Below the pieces are notes generated by a model. That model did no database searches. It was given only the letters and a program-made list of their open reading frames with translations, and had not been told where the DNA came from. Of a stretch of DNA of 64,000 nt, positions 43,261 to 53,815 are shown piece by piece. Where the stretch lies: NCBI GenBank assembly GCA_946406115.1, contig OX291542.1:22517321-22581320 (forward strand), given 5' to 3'. This DNA comes from Apoda limacodes (Eukaryota > Arthropoda > Insecta > Lepidoptera > Limacodidae). The stretch's first letter is position 1; every line of letters starts with the position of its first letter. Position numbers and translations under genes: made by a program.

Positions 43261-45128
43261 ATGGAGAGCCAAGAAGATAATAAAAAAAATAGAAAATACA
43301 ATGAAGCAACGCTGAGAACCGCAGTCGAAAATGTATTAGGGAAAAATATGACTGTTTACCGCGCATCTAAAGAATTCGGTTTTCCATGGACTACTGTTAA
43401 AGATAATATTCGTCGTGCGAAAGAAGAAAGAGAAAAAGGAATCGAAACTCAATTTATTATGCCTCAAATTGGAAGACCGTTTTCACTACCGGTTGAATTA
43501 GAGCAAAAATTAGTTGCTTATGTTATTGAAATGCAGGAGCTCGGGTTTGGCCTTACAGTGCACCAAATTTGAAAAATTATCTTTTCGTTGGCAGAGGCAA
43601 GAAATCCTAAACATTGCTTCAGTTCAGAGAAAGGTTTTGCTGGTTGGAACTGGTGGGTCAGTTTTAAGCAGCATTATGGTTTATCGTTGCGAACTCCGGA
43701 GAATTTGTCTAGTGGCCGAGCTAGTTGTTCTAATCCTGCTATCCTTGCTGACTTTTATGAAAAGTTAGAGAAGACCCTGATTGAGCACGATTTGTTACAA
43801 TCTCCGGATAAAATATGGATTTGCGACGAGACAGGCTTAATGTTCGTTAACAAACCTTCCAAAATAATATCAAAGATTGGAAAACAGTATGTTTATAACC
43901 GTACATACGCCGAAAAAGGTACCACCACTACGTTACTAGCTGCCATAAATGCTTCTGCATGTTTTCTTCCACCGATTACGATTTTCAAAGGGGTACGAAA
44001 TATACCACAATAAAGTTCTGGTTCTCTTCCAAATAGTTTGACATCGCTATCTCCAAAAGGTTGGATAAATGCGGATTTGTTTTTGGAATGGCTGGAGTTT
44101 TTCTCCAAAAACATTCCTCCAGCTAGGCCGGTTTTGCTCATAATGGATTCACATGCCAGCCACGTTTCCCCGAATGTTTTAGCTTATGCTCAATCTAATA
44201 AGATCATATTATTCACAATGCCTGCACATACAAGTCACATCCTGCAGCCACTTGACGTCGGGGTCTTTCGACCGCTTAAAGCAGCATGGCGTGCTGAGTT
44301 ACAAAAATACAAAACACAACATCCAAGTTCAGTGCCGACACGTTTTGACTTTCATAAATTTTTGAGTCCAGCATATGAAAGAAGTTTCAGTCCATTAAAC
44401 ATAAGAGCAGGGTTTAAAAAGACAGGTATCTATCCATTAAACAAAACTGCAGTGTGTCCAGAAGCTATCGCACCCAGCCGGCTTACAGACAAAGCCCTTC
44501 CCACGGAGCCAATACAAAAAAATCAGATCGAAGAGGATCTTGAAAATTCGATCCCTAACACCAAAATCAACACAACTATCAGCGACCCCCTCAATGATTC
44601 GACATCACAAGAACCAGAACAAGAGTTTACCACCATAAGCAATACAGACTCATGCGTAACGAAGGCAGATTTAAATGTAGCAAACTGAAAAAAATTGAAG
44701 TTCACGATATTCTGATACTACCTAAATGGATACCTAAAGCGAAGAAACAGATTTCTAAAATGACTGTTCCTAAAGCTGTATGTTTAACACCTATTCAGCC
44801 GTCAACTTCAAAACTAAAAACTAACCACACACCACAACAGCTACCGCAAAAGCCTATAAGAAAAATGTCTGTATCCGCAACATTCAAGGGAAAAGCTAAA
44901 CCAATTACTCAAAAGAAGCTAAAAATGTCACTACCAGAAGACGATTGGACATGTCACACGTGTGATGGACTTTACTCCAACGATGTGTTGTCAAAAAATG
45001 GAGCTGAATGGATAACTTGTTCTTTTTGTACGTTACCCTATCATGTGCATTGCCAAAAAGAAAGCCAACAACAAATTTTCATAAGTGATGCTTGCAGTGT
45101 GACAGATAGTGACGATGATGATCAATAG
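43261..45128 (+). pseudogene. Tigger/pogo-like transposase with C-terminal PHD-like finger (2 stops, 1 frameshift)
   Basis: About 622 codons, almost complete. Start chosen at MESQEDNKK (43261), the first Met after a splice-acceptor-like tract. Residues ~12-55 (KYNEATLRTAVENVL...ASKEFGFPWTTVKDNI) are a psq/CENP-B-type helix-turn-helix that would bind the transposon ends. The DDE core shows WICDETG (Asp at 43825), IMDSHASH (Asp at 44146) and LQPLDVGVF (Asp at 44254). With 35 residues between the last two, this is a DDD triad as in pogo/Tigger enzymes. A basic, Pro/Ser/Thr-rich tail leads to CX2CX18CX2CX4HX2C (44952-45053), a PHD-like zinc finger, and an acidic end (DSDDDDQ). Lesions are TGA at 43570 (consistent with CGA to TGA decay), TAA at 44011, and a shift from one frame to another between 44650 and 44690. 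All other codons stay open, so inactivation looks recent. It would cut and paste its own element. It is not a host gene, although PHD-bearing relatives could be mistaken for one. Confidence 0.9.
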
Positions 45129-45365
45129 CTTTAAATGTACACAGTTAGGTTGGGTCTTTTGAATTGATTTTTACTTGTGTTGCTCATCTATTAAATTAAT
45201 CTAAAAACGACTGATCCATAACAAAACGAATATCATTAAATATTAAATTTTAGCCAAAATATTTTTCTAATTTACTGATAAAAAAATCAAAGGCACATGC
45301 AATTTCGTCATAAGTAATTAGCTGAGTATGTATCACGGACTTAAAGTGATTATCACGAAATTATC

Positions 45366-46698
45366 AAAGTCAACAAGGTTTCGATTATTAGCTGTAAGTC
45401 TAAAAATAGTAATCCTAAATAAGTTTATTATCCTTATTATTGTAAATGAAAGACTGATTTATGTTCCTAATTATAATAAAGAAGAAGATTTTACTAAAAT
45501 ACCGAAGTTTTATTACATATTTTGTTTTATCACGAACTTGGATGAGACCACCCTAATGTTATGTCGTTCACATGTCAAAATTATCTCTCAACTTTCCACT
45601 TGAATTCAAAGACAGTTTTCATGTATAAGCAGACAGGAACTTTTTTTTTTAGATGAATAAAATATTTTTTTGGGCGCTGTCGACTGACTGGGGTGCTTTC
45701 AAACGTGTCTCCTAATATCGAGATATTTCCATTAGCTTGGGTTCAAAATTCAATTCTATTTACTAAGCAGAAAGTATAGTTTTGTACAAACAGTCGGGTA
45801 GCAAAGCAATTTTTAGCAACGATAAGACTATCACTACCCTCAGATGTAATTAAGGTTTTTTATAATGTAAATAAATTTAATAAAATAATTTTAGCTTTTA
45901 TTTGCTTTAGCGTACAAAATAATACATTGCGTTTATTCAGTTTAATGATTAATATAAAACCAACAAAAAAATTATATTTAAAAAACCAAAAAACTAGATT
46001 GCTTAAAAAACTTAAAAGCAAAAAACAATTTTCTTTAGCAATATTAAAGACAGAGCAAAGGTGTTTTAAAATCGATACCTACATTTACTAATGATCATCA
46101 TTCGGGATCCATGTTGGAAAATAAGGGTATCAGTCCGGGTAAAGTCAGTCGGATTGAGCCGGTTTTCTCTTAAGGCTAGGGTTTAGGCTAGACCGCGAAA
46201 ATACGCCGTTTTTGTGCAAATTTTGTGGCTAAACTATAGCATCTAAAGCATTGAAAAAAATATATGTTATAAAACTTGCTTTTGTCTAGTGCATTACCTT
46301 ACTGAATGATTTTCATTTATTGTATTTAATGCAATAAAAAATCTGGAAGTGACCGTTGTTTCAACACTTGTGCAAATTTTAAAAGCGTGTTTTGCATTTG
46401 CTTATAATGAAAGTTGGTTAAATAATAATAGCTTGTTATCTAGTGCATAGACTCTAAGTTGTACCAAAAAGTAAAAAAATGTGACTACAAAACGGTAATA
46501 ACGTTAAATTCCATACAAAAAATTTAAAGTTTCAAGGCGTTATTACGGTATAAATTACTTAAGAAGTATATAACATATATATCTCATAGTAATGTATAAG
46601 CCATTATCTAATGATTTATAGTACATTAACATACACAACGTTAGAATTACAGAAATTAGCTTTCTGGCCTATATCGCCCTCTTAACGCACGTCTGCGA
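45366..46698. other. AT-rich region, nothing recognised
   Basis: A 91-codon plus ORF (45328-45603) has no motif. Poly(T) at 45640-45650. No repeat family identified. Confidence 0.45.
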
Positions 46699-46699
46699 C

Positions 46700-46775
46700 T
46701 AACAAAACGCCTCGGGAGATTCGGCCCTCGCTTGATTAAGCCCATTCACTGAACAGGACGAGTCCTGCTCTAATT
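46700..46775 (+). repeat. Dispersed repeat R5, copy 2
   Basis: 'aaaacgcctcgggagattcg', 'gccctcgcttgattaagccc' and 'attcactgaac' match 28345-28425. Confidence 0.65.
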
Positions 46776-47860
46776 AAATTAGCTATATCGAAATATTCAT
46801 TTGTTTATGCGTAGGCAAGGTTTGTTATTTTTTTAAATAAACGAATAACTTGAATGAATATTTGGTCGCTTTTGCTTTCTTTTTGTTTTAAGGTTTTTTT
46901 TAAGGAAATAAAGCAACGAATGAAAGTAAGAAAAAATAGAAATTTTTTTTTGCCACACTCTTTACTTTTATTTAAATTTTTATTTAAAAACCAACAGTTT
47001 GTGTCTCATGAAACTCACATACTATCCAACTTGAAGTATTTTCGGACTGCAAACTTAAGGAATAAGGAAGAAGGTTATATTTTGGACATTACTAGGCGGA
47101 ATTTTTAAAAAAACAGGGTTTCGTAGACAGAGTTTTATGGTGGATCTCTAAAAACTTATGAACCTACTTATTTGATTAAAACAATATGGCTTAATGTGAG
47201 CTCTATTTTCGTGATTTGCCTTTAAATTTCTTTATATAATTATCACGTTATTTCACTGAGATATGTAGGGCAGCATGATGTAGATATATGTAAAATATCA
47301 AGATTGGACGTTAAATAAAGTGTAAGAAAAATACCAGCGGACAGACAAACATTTTTAGGATCCTGCAAACGTGCCTTTAACCAACCTTTTACAAACTTTG
47401 TAATAAAGTTGTGAAGTTTTAAAACTTTATTACAATTCAAATAAAGGAATCTATTAAAATTTCTAATTATTTTACGATGTTTACTTATTGTCAATTCTGC
47501 AAGACTCAATCGTTACATCTGTGAGCACGAGTTCCCCCGCCAGGAAAAGCCAAGCGAAGTGCAAGGGCTCTACCTACCTTTTCTCGAAGCGCTTCGTCGT
47601 TTTTTTTCAACCCTCATAACTTGGGTAATGATGTAAACGGACAACTCGGAATATGATGTAAATAGTGGAAAGTTTTAATTGCATAGCTCTAATACTTTAG
47701 ATTTTATTGATATCTAAAAAACCCCGATTTCCTAATTGACTCACTCAATGATGGTCATCAAAATTTTTAGGGTACTTCTTAAATTCCTAGAAAGCTGAAA
47801 CTTGGTATGCTATCTTGCATTAGTACACATTTGTATGTAAGCTAGTATTAGTATATATAT
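46776..47860. other. AT-rich region, nothing recognised
   Basis: ORFs at 46854-47108 (plus) and 47243-47509 (minus) are Phe/Lys/Asn-rich chance frames. 47520-47800 contains some tail-like phrases but nothing that I can assign. Confidence 0.4.
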
Positions 47861-47863
47861 ATA

Positions 47864-48741
47864 CACACCGGCACAATTAGCGGAACACAAAAAAAGGATT
47901 TGAACGAATGGCAGGAGGTTCTCTTTACTGATGAGTGCAGAGTTCTTTTAAAACAGATCGATGGGAGACAGCGAATATGGAGACGCAAAGGAGAACGCCA
48001 CATACAGTCTAATTTTGAACACACAGTGGTGGCTCGATTATGGTTTGGGGAGGGATATGTTTGAGAGCTCGCACGGAGTTAGTGATAGTCACAGGAGGGA
48101 CCATGACAGCAGATCGATACATCAGAGACATTTTAGAAGAACATATTTTTTGCCCCATTTATTGGTGACGACTTTATTCTAATGCAAGATAATGCTCGTG
48201 CTCATAGTGCACTATCGGTACAGGCATATCTGAGCCACGTAGGTATACCGGTGATGCAGTGGCCAGCAAATTCCCCCGATATGAATCCGATAGAGCATGT
48301 CTGGGACTTGCTAAAAAGAAGGGTTAAATCCAGAATGCCACCCCCCAACAATCTGAATGAACTTGGAAACGCATTACTTGAGGAGTGGGAGCGGTTGCCT
48401 CAAGAAATCATCGATAACATAATCTGTAGCATGCCCAGACAAATGGAAACAGTAATTGCAAGAGGGGGAAACACTCGTTATTAATTTTGCCTTATTTTTA
48501 TTGTTAAATCATTTAATGCTTACTTTTTTTTATTTTTTGTGATGGTTCATAATCATCGAAAAATTTCACTTATTTCAAATTTCTTTATTTTTCAATAAAA
48601 AATAACGAAGACTTTTCAAAGTCGTTGTTAAAAGATGTTAATCAATTTGTTATTTTGTGTCTAATTACATTTTCGTCAAATATATGCGTTATTATCTCAT
48701 AGTCTCACTTTTTTTTCTGTTCCGCTAATTGTGCCGGTGTG
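47864..48741 (+). mobile_element. Internally deleted Tc1-like transposon with both TIRs
   Basis: The left end CACACCGGCACAATTAGCGG then AACA (from 47864) is repeated exactly inverted at the right end (to 48741), about 24 bp perfect. Both ends sit in TATATA, consistent with the TA target site of the Tc1/mariner superfamily. The element is 878 bp. Just inside the left TIR the sequence jumps to the middle of the transposase gene, so the DNA-binding half and the promoter region are deleted. Confidence 0.93.
47905..48484 (+). pseudogene. Tc1-like transposase, C-terminal catalytic half (broken)
   Basis: Encodes 'EWQEVLFTDEC' (first catalytic Asp), then frameshifted 'DGRQRIWRRKGERH' and '...TADRYIRDILEEH'. 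From 48182 an open 100-codon frame runs MQDNARAHSALSV (second Asp), 'QWPANSPDMNPIEHVWD' (catalytic Glu) and 'ARGGNTRY' to the stop at 48482. The 34 residues between the second Asp and the Glu define DD34E, the Tc1 class. At least two frameshifts lie between 47940 and 48180, and the N-terminal helix-turn-helix domains are missing. The C-terminus is complete and undamaged. The ORF at 47961-48182 is a wrong-frame reading of this segment. Confidence 0.88.
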
Positions 48742-49174
48742 TATATAAGCGGTGACGTCATCTTCCTTATCTGTTCTCGTTCCCGTGTCCGGCGCGGCAT
48801 TAAGTGCTAAAAACATGGTGAATCCCGCGCATATTGTTTTTAGTTTGGTGAACGGTTAACTCTATACGGACATTTTCGTTTGGTGGTAGTTCGACAATTC
48901 GTTTGGTGGTTTGGAGTGGTGTTGAATAACTCTGGACTTTTGCACCTTTGGAGCAGCGGCCAACGGAGACGCCGCCTATGAGCGATGTCACAACACGTAC
49001 AGTTATTAGTAATTATTTGTCCCTCTTTTCTTTGACACCCTAACGTAAATTCCCTCTACAAGCTAGACCCCTACTGACGATAGGACAGACAAACGGTCAC
49101 CCCCAGGCTTTGGGCTCAAGGTATAAGGTCAGTAACCAACAGTACACAAACATCAAAAAAAAAATAGAACTTGA
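48742..49174. other. Slightly GC-richer stretch, unrecognised
   Basis: 48775-49010 has coding-like composition ('gttcccgtgtccggcgcgg', 'gcggccaacggagacgccg') and the duplicated phrase 'attcgtttggtggt'/'ttttcgtttggtggtag', but no ORF or family that I can name. Confidence 0.35.
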
Positions 49175-49345
49175 GTTTTTTACCCCCACTTTCTTAAACT
49201 AGGGGATGGAAGTTTGTATAAGACTTTCGCATACTTTGATGCTATGGAACTGAAAATTCATATAGCAACTTCTTGATATAAATAAAAAAAAACATATTTC
49301 AGGATTTAAAGTAAATCACACTTTAAATTAGGGAATGGAAGTTTG
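49175..49345 (+). repeat. Retroposon tail-like block with internal duplication
   Basis: 'aggggatggaagtttgtata' at 49203 and 'agggaatggaagtttgtatg' at 49330 repeat within 130 bp and resemble 24755-24790. Confidence 0.5.
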
Positions 49346-49984
49346 TATGGTTTTTAATAGGTTACATAGAAATTAGCAATAAGATTTCGTAATATATGCA
49401 AAGGTACCTTGGCAAAACAAGGTTATATAATTTTTAAAAGTTATCTATAAATGTAAAAATATACGAAAGTAGTTAGGTACAATAAAATAATTACAATTTA
49501 CCATGTAAACGGTTAATTTTACCCTGGGGTATCACCGACCGTAACATCAACCGAAATATTCTTGACCCAATTTTACCGTCGATTTTGGTAAAGTGAAACT
49601 AACGAGGTACCTGATAAATCTTACTTAAGATGTTTTTCAGTGTATGTCCTACTTGGGACTGGTAAAAGGGACAGAGATGAAATGGCAAATATTTTTGCTA
49701 ACTTAAGAATGATGTTTGTGTTATGCCAATGCTCGTTATCAACACACTATATAGGGTCTCCGGCTGCTTATGTAGTACCAGCGGACCGTCCCGGCTTTGC
49801 ACGGGTGGGCTCTTAATTTTATTAAATTTTGGGATAAGCATAGAATAAATGTATCTTTATGCGTGAAACAAGTAGTTTTTTTGTTTTTTCATTACGATTA
49901 ATATTTTTGTCCATAAACCTATTTTTATTTTCATTTACATAGTTTTTTTCCTCGAAAAAAGTCAAAATGTTCAATGTCGGTTGT
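49346..49984. other. AT-rich stretch, nothing recognised
   Basis: No supported feature. Confidence 0.45.
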
Positions 49985-50077
49985 GTCCGCTGCGCGTATG
50001 AGCCGATCACGGTTTTCCATTAGTATTTTTTTTAGAATGACATTTTTAAATTCGTAATAGGATGAACAACCTACTTA
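49985..50077 (+). repeat. Dispersed repeat R6, left part of split copy
   Basis: 'ctgcgcgtatgagccgatca', 'cattagtatttt' and 'aaattcgtaat' match 38372-38450. The copy continues only after the 2-kb element, at 52142. Confidence 0.7.
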
Positions 50078-52140
50078 GCTGACCACGGTTACCTGTCGAC
50101 CAAGTTCAGAGTTTTTGTGTAATAATTAGATATTCTCCTTTCCGCTCTTAACCCGCTTAATCAGTCAAATTGATCACTCGCTGAAAGTAATATTAACGCT
50201 AAATTTGTTTAAAAAATTGTGAGACATAAAAATTTAAACGGTAAGTAGAACTTACATTTACTGGATTTCGAAGTAACATATCATACTTGAAGTGTTAACT
50301 AATTGTTGAACTAGTGCATTAAGATTGAAATATAAAATAATATTTAAAACTTGAATTAATTATGTAGTGGTCTAAAGTAAAGTAATGAGTGTTCGATCAG
50401 ATGTCGGTATAAGTCGACTAACAACTGATTCGCTTACCTGATTGTCTACGCTTCTCTAACACCTTATCAATATAATGCAAGGCATGTTTCCTTCTCTCTC
50501 TGATCCAGTTGTATGTTAATATCATGTTTAGATTTCGGTTAACATAAAAGTTAACGTTTTTGACATGGCCGTTAACCAACTTGTTATCGGCCATTATCAT
50601 TATAGTAGAAATATATATTCGAAAAATGGTTTGTTTACGGCTGTCATTGTATTGTTTTAAAATTTAAACATTAAATTTTTAAAATTTAATTTTAAATTTG
50701 TTAAAATACAAGCATTCGTTTGTTGATTGAACTTTAATAAGTAATGTATACTATACGATTTTAATTGTAAGTTTTAGTGGCCGACAAGTTAATTAAAATA
50801 TGGCCGGAATGTAACTATCATTGGCCTAAAAATAAAAATTGAGTATTTTTTCTAAAATGCATTTTATTAATATATATTGCTCTAGCAAAAATATTGATAT
50901 CAGAGTATCTTTACATAGATTTTGAGGTTTGGTTTTAAACAGTTTAAAACATTTATTGATATTTATTACCTTAAAGTTTCAAGATAAAAATAGGTTCAAA
51001 GAGCCAACCCTACTATCGGAGCCAATTCTCACGCGATCGAATTGATCACGAATTCAAAATAAAGTACGAATTTTAACTTTTCTCGAACGAAAATGTAGTT
51101 TAGCAATTCTGGTAATTTCGAATTCGACATTTCTCGAACGCAAGGCGCTCGAACTGCTTCGAGCGGTCGAGACCGTTCGAGACTACATCTCGCATTCGAA
51201 TCATGACAAATTTAGTTCAAAATGATTGGGTTCTAAACATTAATTCTACTCTTAGCGTGAACTATATGTTCTAAAATCTAAAGTAAATGTCTAAAATGTA
51301 GGTCAGAGTAATTAAAAGGGCGGAAAAAATGACTTATATTACCAAATATGATATTTTTTTTACCTTTATTACTTTCATAATACATTACTAGTCTTTTCTT
51401 AATTGATTGATTAGCCGTTTTTTGCAATTATCAAAGTCGCCCATGACAATAATATCCTTCTATTTCTATTGATTTCCATCATAACAAACACTAGATTACA
51501 TCACATACACAAAAATGTTTGAGGTCCGGCACCGACATCTTTAGTGCTGCGTAGTATTTTGATAATACTAGGTGGTAATTTCATGTGAAAAATATTTAAT
51601 AAACATAATTACACCGTTGAAAAATAAGAATAACCTAAAATTCTCAACCAAATAAACAAATAAAACACACAACAAAAACAGAGTTTTTTTTTATTTATGT
51701 CCAAATACGTTCCGTTTAAAGATGAAAGCAATTTCTCGAAATAGGGATTTAGTTTACAAACTTAGTTATACTTAATATTTCCTCATTAATAATGATGAAA
51801 CACAAGTAAAATGTTGCTTCAAACATTTTGTAGTCACCGAACCCTTTTTTAATTTATCAAAAGAAGCATATTAGAATAGGCGATTTTAAAAACGCTCTAC
51901 AACTGTGCAACGGAACGTACCTCATAGCCTAACCGGTTTACAATGGCAACATTCCACCGCTTCGAACGACATTTTGTTCGAAGGTTATTTCGATTGATAG
52001 TGAGAATACAGCAAACGCGAAAATTATGTCGACGTTCGAAATTTTACAGTCGAGATAGTGGCTTTCAGATAATCTCTAATACGAGATTATCTCGGACGAA
52101 GTGAGAATTAGGTCCCTGGTCGACAACCAGCATGGTCACC
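50078..52140. mobile_element. ~2.06-kb element with terminal inverted repeats, superfamily unknown
   Basis: The left end GCTGACCACGGTTACCTGTC then GACCAAG (50078-50104) matches the reverse complement of the right end, GGTGACCATGCTGGTTGTCG then ACCAGG (52115-52140). The core TGACCA and GTCGACCA words are identical. The pair brackets sequence that separates 'aattcgtaat' from 'atcttttgaatggaatgtcc', adjacent words in the uninterrupted R6 copy at 38440. No transposase is recognisable. A 60-codon minus ORF (50418-50600) carries no domain that I know. Confidence 0.6.
51017..52113. mobile_element. Possible nested MITE with TTCGA-rich ends
   Basis: The left 'ggagccaattctcacgcga' (51018) and the reverse complement of the right end 'gggacctaattctcacttcg' share (C)AATTCTCAC-type ends. 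Both ends carry clustered TTCGAA/CTCGAAC words (51025-51200 and 51960-52100). 10-bp perfect stems occur near the right end (AGATAATCTC/GAGATTATCT, 52067-52092). No ORF. The right end lies only ~25 bp from the outer element's end, so the two may be parts of one structure. Confidence 0.45.
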
Positions 52141-52165
52141 CTATCTTTTGAATGGAATGTCCGAT
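52141..52165 (+). repeat. Dispersed repeat R6, right part of split copy
   Basis: 'ctatcttttgaatggaatgt' then 'ccga' resumes the repeat broken at 50077. Confidence 0.7.
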
Positions 52166-52640
52166 TTAAATAATTTCAAAATAATCTACAGGTATTGAAA
52201 CAGTCTTGAATACGATACGATTTATTTGAATAAGGGGTAGGTAATACAAAGATAGTATGGTCTGATTTTGGTCGGCATTTCTATCAACTTTTTAAATGTA
52301 AAAAAGTAGTTATAGTGACATAACTACAATAGTTGGACATGTGGTATCGCGAAGTTTTTTATAGTTATTGATATGTTCTTTTATTTATTTTTGTAGAACA
52401 TTTTTTTTGTTCTAACATTAATAGTTTAGGCAGCGCATGCGATGAAAGACATTTAATGGGGTTGGTAATGTACCATTATAATAGTGAAAGAATTTTTGAA
52501 ATCAGTGGAGTCATTTTTGAGTTTATTCGTTACAAACATACAAAAATACAAATCTTTCCTCTTTATAATATTAGTGTAGATGGGTAGTATGAATAAAAAT
52601 ACATAAGTGAATACTTTATTCATCACACTTACTCGTAAAC
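52166..52640 (+). repeat. AT-rich stretch ending in a retroposon tail
   Basis: At 52515-52585 'gagtttattcgttacaaaca', 'tacaaaaatacaaatctttc' and 'ctctttataatattagtgta' form a recognisable RTE-like 3' tail on the plus strand. 52166-52480 holds nothing that I can assign. Confidence 0.55.
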
Positions 52641-52644
52641 AGTG

Positions 52645-53100
52645 TCATTAAGTGCAGGAAATTCGGGTTAATTACTCCCACGGGCTTTTTCTTTGTAGGT
52701 AAATTTTATTTTTCTCAAAGCAAAGCTCTTTCATAGAACTCACGGGCAGTAATGTTGCGCCTATTCTATCAAGTATGTATATAAATCTGTGTTCTAAATA
52801 TGAACTACGAACACACTAGGGACATTAACTTCAGTCAATAATTCAACCAAACACCATTTAGCACTGGCATTGTTTTCTCTACTTCTAGTCCCGCCATTTC
52901 AATTGTGTTTTGTTGAGTTTATTAATAATTATTCACCTTATATTTTTATTTATTTACCCGCAAATGTGATGAAAACTTTGTGTGTAACATGGGCAGTACG
53001 GATATAACAAACTCGAGTCATTAAAGCCTTGGGCCTTCGGCTTCGCCATTATAGCGCGTGAGTAATTTTCTCCTTACCACCCTTAATACACAATGTACTA
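52645..53100 (+). repeat. Dispersed repeat R3, copy 2
   Basis: Same orientation and order as 9318-9815. It is shorter by small deletions and retains 'tcattaaagccttgggcctt' and 'cggcttcgccattatagcgc', which are clearer here than in copy 1. Confidence 0.8.
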
Positions 53101-53500
53101 TTACCCTTATTTAAAATAAAGAAGTCCGGGCGGTAGCTTGAAGCGGTAGGTTGAATTATATATAATACTTATTTTCGTATTCCTAGTTACACCGAGATAA
53201 AGCACAAAGTAACTTTTGTGAGGAAAATAACACAAACTCTTGAATAATTAATTCTGTCATTTTAACTTTGATATCCCAAACGTCAATCTTAAAGAGTAAG
53301 TTAGTAAGTTTTAGGTGACAGCAGACAGATTATATAAAAGTTATACATACCTACTTGATATTAAGGCTTTTGTTTACGCTAGGTCCTACTTTTGTTATAA
53401 TTTATTTTAACAGTTTTAAAGTTCGTTAAATTTTACCTATATTTTATTTAACGTAAATTTTTACTCAACAGAGAAGTTAAATTCAAAAGAAATAGCACAA
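53101..53500. other. AT-rich stretch, nothing recognised
   Basis: No supported feature. Confidence 0.45.
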
Positions 53501-53504
53501 ATTG

Positions 53505-53815
53505 AAATACATACACATACATAACATCACGCCTGTTTCCCATAGGGGTAGGCAAAGACCAAAGACTGCCACTTGCTACGATCCTGGCATACCTCTCTTG
53601 CCTCACCTATATGCATCAATGCTTTCCTACATTTCCTACGGTTCTCCTGACCTGGCCATTTCTGAGAACGTACTCAATTTGATCTACATACGTTTGCCGA
53701 GATCTACCTCTACCGACCCTACCAATTGCTTCAGATTCATAAATCTGTTTCGTGCATCTATTTTCGTTCATTCTTTCAACATGTCCAAACCACCTTAACA
53801 TACCTTTTTAAATTG
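53505..53815 (-). pseudogene. LINE family 2, ORF2 C-terminal fragment (broken)
   Basis: The minus strand from 53801 gives MLRWFGHVERMNENR, KQIYESE, GRVGRGRSRQTY and QIEYVLRNGQVRRT. After a frameshift near 53635 it continues 'GEAREVCQDRSKW' and 'FAYPYGKQA' with a stop near 53520. 'RWFGHVxRM' plus 'GRxGRGRPxxxxxDQI' is the conserved end of a group of insect non-LTR retrotransposons. Only the last ~100 codons survive. The same segment, more decayed, lies on the plus strand at 62750-63240. The clade is not assigned. Confidence 0.8.

Larger units (their letters stand above)
42245..45365 (+). mobile_element. Tigger/pogo-like DNA transposon, proposed extent
   Basis: Extent inferred from a pair of candidate inverted end regions. 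On the left, 'agtgataatcctaattccgt' then 'gatag' (42261-42285). On the right as reverse complement, 'cgtgataatcactttaagtc' then 'cgtgatac' (45332-45359). They share gtgataatc and tccgtgata or cgtgata words in the same order. Between them lie a possible 5'UTR exon, an intron crowded with other repeats, and the transposase. Similar 'tcacggaatt' words at 42493 and 43212 could be further subterminal binding motifs. The TA target duplication typical of the group is not certain, so the boundaries are provisional. Confidence 0.45.

Noticed and set aside
47961..48182. 73-codon ORF as a distinct protein
   Set aside because: It is a shifted frame over the Tc1-like transposase core; the neighbouring frame gives the conserved residues.
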